A program made the translations under genes and the position numbers. Below the pieces are notes generated by a model. The model ran no database searches, was not told where the DNA came from, and saw only the letters and a program-made list of their open reading frames with translations. From contig NC_061061.1 in NCBI RefSeq assembly GCF_021917145.1, positions 9,619,390 to 9,683,389 of the forward strand: a DNA stretch of 64,000 nt. Reading direction: 5' to 3'. Below are positions 25,579 to 35,580 of this stretch, piece after piece; within the stretch, counting starts at the first letter, position 1, and the number at the start of each line of letters is the position of its first letter. The stretch comes from Hypomesus transpacificus. Lineage: Eukaryota; Chordata; Actinopteri; Osmeriformes; Osmeridae.

Positions 25579-28054
25579 CCCAGCTGTCCTGTTGGTGAAA
25601 CTGTACTGGAGACCCTGGGTCTCTCTTGATGCCCTGGAGGCAGACGAGTGCTTGCCGGAGTACAAGGGTGAAGCTTGGGGGGCAATTGTGAAAACTTTCC
25701 AGTGACCCAACTATTCCAGGAAAAACAAGAGGTGTCCCGCAAGGTCCTGTACACAGACCGGATGTAATTCTCTCAACTTTTAAGAATTGGCCTGTTCTCC
25801 CCCTTTCTTGTGCAGGTTTCCCATGGGGTTTGGTTTTTCTCTAGAGTCAGACTACATCTGTTGGGCCTGTTGAGACAATATCAGATTCCATTACCTGAAG
25901 TCTGACAAAAAACAAGGAAGGTGAAATAGTTACACAATCTCCACCTGCAACAAATGCACATACCTCTTTCACATTGATATATACACAAAAACCTAAATCA
26001 ACATCAACAACCCTAAACAGGGTTTAACCGTTTCCCTCAACTCTTCACATTCGAAAGAACACATTTGAAAGGATCCCTTTTAGCAGAATCAAGTATTTAA
26101 AAGTTTGACAGATTTCAAACTCTTTTTGGACTTTATTACTTTTTAGTCATGCTAAATGGAAAGTAAAGATAATAGCCACTAAGTCAGGCACAACTGTATT
26201 TGCACTATGCTGCAGAGACACATGGTGAAGAAGCAATCGATGATATCACACCCCTCAAGACATTAATTAGGCCTAATTTAGGAAGGGAATGTTCCTTTAA
26301 CTGAGGGGAAGACATTGAGTCTGTTTACATCAACATGTGTTGGAAGAGAGTGTTTGGCAGTGCCAAGATGAAGACAAACATTGCACAGAACAATCTTTGG
26401 CCAAGGTTAGCTCCCCAGTGGTCCACATGTCCTAATTGCAACCATAGAGGATAAATGGGTAATTATTTTGTTGTATTATTGACATTATAGTTGCAATTAA
26501 ATGTGTTTACATGTAAAGTTACATCTATTGAACAACATACAATAGCAAGCATTAGTTTAAATATATCCCTCAAGCAAGGCAGATTAAATATATTTGGTTC
26601 AAATATACCATATTTCTACACTAGCTGTCACATTAGGTGTCAGCATGCTATGTGTCTGTGACACAGCATGCAAGAGGAGACACTCAAAATGTAGTGGCAC
26701 AGTAGCCTGCGTTTTTTAATTAAATCAATAGCCTACACCCTTTACCAAGGTCTACTAGCCCTATGCTGGTTTCTAAACGTTTCCCTAATTCAGAGCTGAG
26801 AGCATCATAATTAACATGGACAACACATTCCCTCAAAGCAAAGCCAAAGTCAAGTTATTTTGTTTCTCATATACACCGTATGTCCTAATAAGGATAAATC
26901 TTGTATGAAATAGTAATTTGTGCAAAACGGAGAGCGAACTTATTTTTGAAGAATGTTGATAGTGATAGTTCAAACTGTAGGATTTATTTAATCTACGAAG
27001 CCAATTATGCGTGTCAACCGAGAGAGAGAAAAAAAGACACACCTTTCATATCCTACATTAAGACAGACATACAGAGATGGTGTCTGCTATTACAAAAATA
27101 AAACGGTTACTTGGTTTATCTTTAGCATAAGAAAAACACAATACGAACTATTTACCTACTTACCAACTGAGAAGCCGACAGGCAATGGTCTGTCTTAAAC
27201 GAATACATAGACAAAGAATTAAACCATTTTACTAAGAGCTCGATAAAAGTACTGTCCTTCGGCAAAAATCTTAGACGAACATGGACAGTAACACTACAGC
27301 GATACTCATGTCGTCGCCGTTGGGCTGAACAACTAACCGTTGTCTACACAGATTGCCTTCAGAAAAACGGGTTGATGTGTATTTTTATTGTAGGCAGCGT
27401 CAGAGCGCCGCTTTCCGGTAGCTCTCAAAATCATATATTAGGCCATGCAGTGCAGAGGTATTGCCTTAATAACTGATTTCCCATAGCCTACCCTACTCGA
27501 AGCAAGATAATATAGTAACATGTGAATAAAAACATTTGGCAAGATTTCACATTTCTGTAAAATAAAAGAAAAAAAAGGCTTTTCATGTATTTATTCAAAA
27601 GTTTTTCCAGTGATCACCTGTAGTCTTGAAAACAATATTTTGCATGCAGATGAAGTCTGGTATCTGGACTGAATTATTTTCCACGTCACTCACTGCTCTC
27701 TTGCGACACCTGCCTCGTTGCTTTTAGGTGAAATAAACAAACTAAAAACGTCAAAGATGTTAGTCATGAAAAGAAATGCTTTTTCATCTTAAAGAGTTAT
27801 ACTTACACTCTGCTTGTGTTCTTCATCTGTCCAGCAGATTGCGCTGTTTTCTTATGTTGGGAATCTCATAATTTATGACCTCCATAAAGAGGTAATTGTG
27901 TCTACCTGGGACAACTGATTGTTCAAGACAATTATTAACTTTGTTCAACACTCCTTCCCACAGATTCTGAGTACATGCACAAAACCAGTATCATTTGCCT
28001 CTTACAGAGAGTTCAAGTGATCAGCTCGGTTCTGTCATAGTCTTTTTCGTCAAA
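25579..28054. other. Divergent intergenic region between cdc42se1 and the finTRIM-like gene
   Basis: Should hold the cdc42se1 5' UTR and promoter (minus) and the finTRIM-like 5' flank (plus). 27240-27430 is less AT-rich and could be the cdc42se1 promoter/first exon. I see no tandem repeats, RNA genes or clear coding exons. Confidence 0.35.
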
Positions 28055-29331
28055 ATGACTGAGGCCATGGACTCAATCAGTTGTCCCATTTGTATAGATC
28101 CACTGAAGAATCCAGTGACTATTCCCTGTGGTCACAGCTACTGTATGGAATGTATTGTGTACTACTGGGATCAGGATGATCAGAAGGGAGTCTGCAGCTG
28201 CCCCATCTGCCAAGAAAGCTTTATCCCAAGGCCTGTGCTAAAGAAAAACACTGTGCTTGTGGATCTGGTGGATAAAATTGAAAAGATGGGATTTGAGTCT
28301 GCTTCTACGTCTAACTGTTATGCTGGATCTGAAGATATAGATTGTGACGTCTGCACTGAGAGAAAGCAGAAAGCCCTCAAGTCCTGTCTGGTGTGTCTGG
28401 CCTCTTACTGTGAGGCTCACCTCCAGCCTCACCATGAGTCGCCTGCCTTTAAGAATCACAAGCTGGTCAAAGCCTCCTCAAACTTGCAGGAGAAGATCTG
28501 CTCTAGTCACAATAAACTGTTGGAGGTTTTCTGCCGTACTGACCAGAAGTGTATTTGTTATCTATGCTTCGTGGGTCAACATAAAGACCATGAGACAGTT
28601 TCAGCTGTAAGAGAAATCAAAGAGAAACGGGTGAGAATCTAAACTTTCATTAATTGACTCTGATTAACGTAGAAAAGAAGGCATGGCCCAGCAGTAGGTC
28701 ACTGCAAAGTACATTCTGTACTCCTTTTTGATTGAGAGTTGGATAGAGCAAAGGTTACACTACCCAGAGCCATAGAAAAAGAGGTAGGGCAAGTGGAAGA
28801 GAAATGTACTTGTCCCGCTGGACAAGTTAAACCTCAAACAAAATAAAATGTCCAATGTTATGTTCCACTATAGGCTACGTCTAGTTAACCCATTTTAAAA
28901 TAGCTAGCTAGCTTTTTTCCTCTGTTTCGGTGAAGTTGATACTTTGATCTCGTAGAATTCTACAGCAAAAAGGACAAGGAGGACAACCTTTAAGACAGAA
29001 AGCGATTCCCCATTGATTTGTCGCATCAGAATTTTGATTTGGGTCACGAAAGTCTTGAAATTTTAGTGAGAATGCGTCGCCCGCATAGTCTTAGGCGGCA
29101 GCCATTTCTGGGACCCCGTTACACTGTTTTGACGTTAGCCTTAGGCCGAATGCCAATACTCCCCCTTACCCTTGGCCCTCGAAAGTAAGGGGTAAGGGCT
29201 ACATAGCCCTAGGAAATGGGACGCCACTTGGTTACAGGTACGTCATCTAGCACGTATCGATATCTCCAAAGCAAGTAGCGTTATGCACTGACATTAAACG
29301 AAATTCGCTGCTAATGGAGTTTACTTAGAAC

Positions 29332-31748
29332 CAGTGGCGTAACTATAGGGAGTGCAAGGAGTGCAGCTGCACTAAGGCCTAGTGATGTGTCGTTCGTGAA
29401 CGATTCGTTCATTTTGAACGAATCCTTATAAGGACTCGGGAGTAACGAGTCCTCTCAACGAGTGATTCGTTCATTTCCCGACTCGGTCTTTCTACGAGTC
29501 TTTGGATCATTTTTCACGTGACCTGCATAGGCTCTGTAGCTAGAGGAAACGAACGATTCGTTCCTTTCCCGACTCGGTCTTTCTACGAGTCTTTGGATCA
29601 TTTTTCACGTGACCTGTATAGGCTGTAGCAAAAGGAAACGAACGATTCGTTCCTTTCCCGACTCGGTCTTTCTACGAGTCTTTGGATCATTTTTCACGTG
29701 ACCTGCATAGGCTCTGTAGCTAGAGGAAACGAACGATTCGTTCCTTTCCCGACTCGGTCTTTCTACGAGTCTTTGGATCATTTTTCACGTGACCTGTATA
29801 GGCTGTAGCAAGAGGAAACGAACGATTCGTTCCTTTCCCGACTCGGTCTTTCTACGAGTCTTTGGATCATTTTTCACGTGACCTGCATAGGCTCTGTAGC
29901 TAGAGGAAACGAATGATTAGTTCCTTCCCCGACTCGGTCTTTCTACGAGTCTTTGGATCCTTTTTTCACGTGACCCGCATTGTATTTTTTAGTAGAGGAA
30001 ACAGTTTCCTTATTCCCTTTCGCGTGGCCGCTGTTTTAGTAAGACGTGAATGAATGATATTCGCTCAAGTCATCATACTGACTGGTTTTGTTATTTTCAC
30101 TTTACATTTACACTTACAGTTTAGTGCAGTGTAATTGTTTGACGTGATAATTAAATGCTAGTGTGATAATACATGACCAAATCATACAAACTCATGATAC
30201 ATTATTTTAATGCAGGAATTTATTTTGAAATAGTATTTGCTGGTGCACATGTCATGCACTAACCTACAGTGGACGTATAGGGGCTATACGTCCTTTGCAG
30301 TGGACGTATAGCCCCCAACCCCCCCCCCCCCCCCCCCCCCCCCTGAAATGAACAAATGACTCGAAAAAAGATTCGTTCATTTTACTGAACGAGATTCAAA
30401 GAACCGAATCAGTAAAAAGAACCGAACTTCCCATCACTACTAAGGCCCGTGGCGAAAGGGGGCCCTTCCTCGATCTCACCGTAAAAGTGAGACAACCTGA
30501 CCGGGCCGGGCCGGGCCGGGCCCCTTAAGGTAATCTGACCGTGCCCCTTGCACTGCTGTAAACCCGCACGATTTTGATCACATTTGATCCACTCTTATAA
30601 ATTCGCCAACATTTCTCAATTATGGTGTGTTATTCAGAATTATGAGCTATCACCTGCCCAATAAACATTTTAAAAACAGTCAGTGTTAACAACAGCAAAT
30701 AATTAATTTTTCCTCATTTGCCTTTTGCTGAATGAAACAAATGTCGTTTTTATTAAGTAATATTGCCCTCGAAAAATAGCAAGGATGTCTGGGTAATATT
30801 GTTGTCAAAGATTCCCGCCCACCCACACAGTATTGTTCCCATCCAGTTGTTGGAATACCACAGACAGTTGTTGTTGGGATACTACAGTTGTGTTGCATTA
30901 GCGTTTTGAAGCGAATTAGGCTACCCCATGCCATGCCCTTTAACATAAAAGTGGCTGCAGAAAACGGCAGGAACGAAAAGAGCAAGATGTAAGGGTGGCA
31001 AAGCTGTCAAAACTATCCTCATTTGGATTTGTGGCTAAGCGTGTTGAAGAGGACGCTACGTCTGACCCCCAGCCCGGCAACATCAATGAGTGTGAAACTC
31101 AGCCACCAGGGTAGGCTAATAATTAGCTACATAACGTTTACTGTCTGATGTATGCAGTTGACATGGCTATTAAACGTCATAAAAATGCACATATAGGCCT
31201 AGGCTACCAGGCAGCGGCCAGGTTAGATATAGGCCTAGTAAACTATGTGCAGGATGTAGTCGGAAAATAGCTAAAGCTAGATAGACTAAATGTAAACTAG
31301 CATATCTAACGAACATAAAATCAAATATTCACCATCGAAGTGACTGTTTTTTTTACTAGTACCCAGATAGCACACATGACAGATCGAAACGTCATTCATA
31401 ACGTCGGATAAGCCTTGGTAAATGATCAGATTTTCTTCTCATCTCTGTGCTCTATTTCAAACGTCGCAGATACGTCGGCTCATGACTGACTGTTCCATTA
31501 TGCTCATTCCGTGTTGTAGCAAGCATAATCTAGAGCCAGAGACTCGCAAATCAGAGCCGTTCACTTTTTAAACCGTCATCTATCTTCACATAGAGCAGTC
31601 GTTACCCTTAATTGTACATCATGAGTAGCCTAAATTTCCTTGCGCATCGCTAAGCTGAAAACTCAATAATTTCGCCTGACGATAGGTCGGTAAGGGGCCC
31701 GTTGGTGAGATCTGCACTCGGGCCCGCCAAGTCCTTGTTACGCCGCTG
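29332..31748. mobile_element. hAT element 1 with 8-bp TSD, itself carrying foldback copy A
   Basis: Termini CAGTGGCGTAAC and GTTACGCCGCTG are inverted, flanked by identical CTTAGAAC (29324-29331 and 31749-31756). Remnant coding sequence near 30995-31110 reads VAKLSKLSSFGFVAKRVEED, like the N-terminus of ZMYM1-type hAT transposases, and ends at a GT. Most of the transposase is missing. CCGGG repeats occur near 30500. It is interrupted at 29380-30439. Confidence 0.85.
29380..30439. repeat. Foldback hAT MITE copy A with 91/89-bp minisatellite
   Basis: Starts TAGTGATGTGTCGTTCGTGA and ends GAACTTCCCATCACTA (inverted TAGTGATGGG). Flanking 8-bp duplications CTAAGGCC (29372-29379, 30440-30447) show it inserted into hAT element 1. 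It holds an array of units bearing GACTCGGTCTTTCTACGAGT, CACGTG and CGAACGATTCGTTC. Six CACGTG sites (29515, 29606, 29695, 29786, 29875, 29967) are spaced alternately 91 and 89 bp. A run of about 26 C lies at 30319-30344. No ORF. Confidence 0.88.
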
Positions 31749-32171
31749 CTTAGAACTGTAGACATGCTAGTCAAAGAAATGCGGGACTGTTGTGCAATTC
31801 AGAACTGTAACATTATCGTACCAAACTAGCGATTTTTAGAAACGTTTCAATTAGGAAAATGGTTGCAAATATATATGTTCATGACCAGGGCCGACGGACT
31901 AGGTAGACAAGTGCTACAGTTGTGGGGGGGCCCAAGGCAGAGAGGGGCCCATGGGAAGTTTAGATTTTGGTTTTAAGTAGCCTATTTTTTGGTTTTTGTT
32001 CAAATGGTTTAAATACATAACTACATGTCACGATGAATATCGATCTAAATGCAAGCTTTGCGTATTAATTTAGTACATTATTGTATTCCAAAATTCTAAA
32101 CACCCCTTGCAAAAATCGCATAATGGTTCAGTCCACACAACTGATTTCACAGCTCGATTGGGTATTCCGCC

Positions 32172-32266
32172 TAGTGATGGGAAGTTCGGTTCTTTTTACT
32201 GATTCGGTTCTTTGAATCTCGTTCAGTAAAATGAACAATCTTTTTTCGAGTCATTTGTTCATTTCA

Positions 32267-32318
<52 letters not shown>

Positions 32319-33070
32319 CTATACGTCCACTGCAAAGGACGTATAGCCCCTATACGTCCACTGTAGGTTAGTGCATGACATGTGCACCAGCAAATACTAT
32401 TTCAAAATAAATTCCTGCATTAAAATAATGTATCATGAGTTTGTATGATTTGGTCATGTATTATCACACTAGCATTTAATTATCACGTCAAACAATTACA
32501 CTGCACTAAACTGTAAGTGTAAATGTAAAGTGAAAATAACAAAACCAGTCAGTATGATGACTTGAGCGAATATCATTCATTCACGTCTTACTAAAACAGC
32601 GGCCACGCGAAAGGGAATAAGGAAACTGTTTCCTCTACTAAAAAATACAATGCAGGTCACGTGAAAAAAGGATCCAAAGACTCGTAGAAGGACCGAGTCG
32701 GGGAAGGAACTAATCATTCGTTTCCTCTAGCTACAGAGCCTATGCAGGTCACGTGAAAAATGATCCAAAGACTCGTAGAAAGACCGAGTCGGGAAAGGAA
32801 CGAATCGTTCGTTTCCTCTTGCTACAGCCTATACAGGTCACGTGAAAAATGATCCAAAGACTCGTAGAAAGACCGAGTCGGGAAAGGAACGAATCGTTCG
32901 TTTCCTCTAGCTACAGAGCCTATGCAGGTCACGTGAAAAATGATCCAAAGACTCGTAGAAAGACCGAGTCGGGAAATGAACGAATCACTCGTTGAGAGGA
33001 CTCGTTACTCCCGAGTCCTTATAAGGATTCGTTCAAAATGAACGAATCGTTCACGAACGACACATCACTA
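32172..33070. repeat. Foldback hAT MITE copy B, inverted relative to copy A
   Basis: Same family as copy A in opposite orientation: begins TAGTGATGGGAAGTTCGGTT, ends ACGACACATCACTA. The 8-bp duplications are ATTCCGCC (32164-32171, 33071-33078). It has four CACGTG sites (32658, 32750, 32839, 32930), one 180-bp dimer fewer than copy A, and a run of about 52 G (32267-32318). Outside the array and homopolymer it is nearly identical to copy A. Confidence 0.88.
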
Positions 33071-33740
33071 ATTCCGCCCCCAACGTAAGGCATTCAGTTG
33101 GGAAGGCTACGTGCGCCGCAAAAGACTTTTATCTGGATGGAGATGCGGCAACATGTCACAACTACAGAAGTTAAAGTCTGGCTCTCAGAAGCGAAAGGAA
33201 AAGAAAGAGAGGGAGAAAAAACAAAAAGAAGGAAGTCAGGTTCTGACTAACTTCTTTACAAAGAAAGGTGAGCACAAAACGTTTAACCACACAAGGTGAA
33301 ACCCCATTCTTAAAGTATCGTTTTTAAAATGAACAGAGACAAGTTAGCAAGCAGACAATAGGCTACACTTTCAATTAAATGAGGCCTCCCTTGGTTAGTA
33401 TGTTAATGGATAAATAAAGTGTACGGTAGGCTAATATTGCAATAGCAGGCTACTGATTTGAAGCAAGCTAATATCAAATTAATACTAAGCCGTTATTAGG
33501 CTACTACATGATAAATAATAACCTATGGCATATAGGCTATAGTTAGCCCCATAAGTCATGACATGACACAATGGCTATATCATCCTAGCTGCCTGCTAGT
33601 AAAACTTAATTTGTGAAACAAATTACAGAAACTGTCACAGAAAGTGGACCAGCAGCAACAACCCCCTCATCCTCCTCTGATGCAGACTTGAGACAAGGTG
33701 AGCTTAGTTCAACATGAAAGCAGAAATAAACTAGTTTGAC

Positions 33741-34232
33741 TTGAATGACTGTAGCAACCTTGTAGCAACTTTTGGACCGATTCTGAAGTTTGCTGATATG
33801 TCAGAAGAACAAACAAAAGTGTCATGCCAGACTCTTACAAGAGCATATCCAAAGGATCTCACAGCTGGATTCGAGGAGGAAGTTTTGCACCTGAAAAAAA
33901 TACATCAGGCAACATTTCCTCAAGACCTGTCACCTCTTCAGCTCCTTAATGCCATTTATAATCTCCAACTACAGAGCATTTTTGGAGAAATCTGTATAGC
34001 ATTGAGGATTTTCTGCACCCTACCCGTAAGTGTTGCTGGCGGAGAACGGGCTTTCAGCAAAATGAAGCTAGTCAAAAACTACCTGAGGTCCACCATGTCC
34101 CAGGACAGACTGAACAGTCTTGCTCTTCTCTCGATTGAAAGCCAATTGGCAAGAGCATTGGACTTTAAGGACCTTATCAGGGATTTTGCCAACAAGAAGA
34201 CCCGTCAGTGGGCATTTTCTGCGACTCAGTGA
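33741..34232 (+). pseudogene. hAT transposase C-terminal fragment (ZMYM1-like dimerisation domain)
   Basis: An open frame of 163 codons inside hAT element 2, with no ATG start. It contains the C-terminal hAT dimerisation signature: LPVSVAGGERAFSKMKLVKN, then LRSTMSQDRLNSLALLSIES. The upstream RNase-H-like catalytic part is absent, so this is a truncated relic and not a host gene. Confidence 0.85.
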
Positions 34233-35424
34233 TATGTTTGGGTATGGCCCTGGGGGGGGGGGGCCCTTCCGGACTTCTTGTATAGGGGCCCAGAATTTGG
34301 TGCTACGGCCCTGTTCATGACTGTATACAACACAAAACAAGACTGTCATAATTTTTTTATCAATTAATTAAGCCGATAATATAACATTTATCGGACTCTC
34401 TGGATGATTTGGTCGCCATTGTTGCCGGTCGCGCAGTTTTCACATAGCCCTAGGTTTCAAGTAAGCTCCCGATCTTACTTGGTTTTAAAGGGTGTATACC
34501 CCTTAGTCTTAGCCCTTCCCCTAGCTCCAAAAGAGTATTGGGACACCACTAGCTCTCACGGGAACGCGCAAAACTAAGGGGAAGGGGGAAGGGGAAGGAG
34601 GAAGGGGTAAGGGCAAGTATTGGGATTCGGCCTTAGTCAGACTCGGGTCACTCACTGGCAGTGAGTGTGTTCACAATGTTGTATTTCACTCCATTCTACA
34701 CCAAAAACGTCAGGCTCGTATCTACAAAAAGCAGTTGTATCTACAAAAAGCAGTCCTCCTTGATGTTTTTGTGTGAAACAGTGTTACGGGACGCAGTCTC
34801 ACTCAGATTGCCAGTTTTACACACATCACAAAAATAATCGGACCAGCTGGACAAAAGCACAATTCCGATATTTCTTGAAAGCTGCCCTGCTTTACTTTTT
34901 TGGTGTAGAATTGACTGTAAAACTGTAAAATTATTAACTTTGTGACATGACGTGAAAACATGGCTGCCTCCTATGCGATCTACAGGGCGACATTCTCACT
35001 CAAATTTCAAGACTTTTGTGACCCAAATCAAAATTCTGATGTGACAAATCAATGGGGAATCGCTTTCTCTCGTGAAGGCTGTCCTCCTCGACCTTTTTGG
35101 TATTTTTTTATCGAACTATTTGTATAATCCATGTAATTCTCTAGCCGTTATAAATGCTATCTTTTCCCGGTTTTCTGGCACCATGCTGCGCGCGCATCCC
35201 GAATGTTTACAAACAAATAATTGGTCTATAGGTCGCATGTGACAAGCTTTACTTCCGCATTCCTCGATAACAATGGGAGTCTATGGAAGTGTCGCAACTC
35301 TCTTTTTCTATGTTTTTTTATTTGTATTTGTATTTATTTAGTTTATTTTTACAGGGACAGTGCACATTAATCAACGTTTTAATTAACAGTGCGCTGGGAT
35401 CCTGATGATAGTGTGGAAGCACCA

Positions 35425-35580
35425 CCACATCGTCCCCATCCTCATATCCCTCCACTGGCTCCCAGTCTCAGATTTAACTCAAAATCATGTGCTAACCTTC
35501 AATGGCATCCAGGGAACCGCACCCAACTACAACCTCAAAGAGCTCTCACCCCATAATTCCGCCCACCTCCCTTACAAGTA
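35425..35580 (+). mobile_element. L2/Rex-like LINE ORF2 C-terminal fragment
   Basis: One frame reads IVPILISLHWLPVSDLTQNH then GIQGTAPNYNLKELSPH, matching the conserved region after the reverse transcriptase of fish non-LTR elements (usually ...LHWLPV..RI.FK.LL..YKAL.G.AP.YL..LL.P). It is a short 5'-truncated relic. A separate dispersed repeat (ACAGGGACAGTGCACATTAA) lies just upstream at about 35350-35385. Confidence 0.75.

Larger units (their letters stand above)
31886..34313. mobile_element. hAT element 2 with 8-bp TSD, carrying transposase remnant and foldback copy B
   Basis: Termini CAGGGCCGACGGAC and TGCTACGGCCCTG are inverted; flanks carry TTCATGAC (31878-31885, 34314-34321). It contains coding remnants: a basic stretch at 33111-33290 (KRKEKKEREKKQKEGSQ), a short piece near 33630-33700, and the C-terminal hAT domain at 33741-34232. 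Foldback copy B interrupts it at 32172-33070. The middle of the transposase is missing, so it is non-autonomous. Confidence 0.85.
29144..34632. mobile_element. Harbinger-like element (TTA target duplication) containing two hAT insertions
   Basis: The left terminus GGCCGAATGCCAATACTC pairs with the right terminus GTATTGGGATTCGGCC. Both flanks carry TTA (29141-29143 and 34633-34635), the 3-bp duplication usual for PIF/Harbinger. Subterminal sequence is rich in CCCTTACCC-type motifs on both sides, and CATAGCCCTAGG occurs in both halves. No transposase of its own is visible. Without the two hAT elements it would be roughly 0.6 kb, so it was probably a MITE. Confidence 0.6.
28771..35312. mobile_element. 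Outer foldback DNA element enclosing a transposon nest
   Basis: The ends are imperfect inverted repeats: CATAGAAAAAGAGG at 28771 pairs with CTCTTTTTCTATG ending at 35312. A longer arm near 28967-29090 pairs with 34990-35105; shared segments include GATTCCCCATTGATTTGTC and TTGATTTGGGTCACGAAAG. No transposase is visible. Within the right arm GTATCTACAAAAAGCAGT is directly repeated near 34719. It is the oldest layer of the nest in the finTRIM-like intron; exact termini and target duplication are unclear. Confidence 0.6.

Noticed and set aside
29440-33010. CRISPR-like regularly spaced repeats
   Set aside because: This is a vertebrate genome; the repeats are head-to-tail minisatellite units without unique spacers, inside a transposon.
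33741-34232. Domesticated hAT transposase or host ZMYM1-like gene
   Set aside because: It lies inside an element with its own inverted ends and 8-bp duplication, lacks an ATG and lacks the catalytic part.
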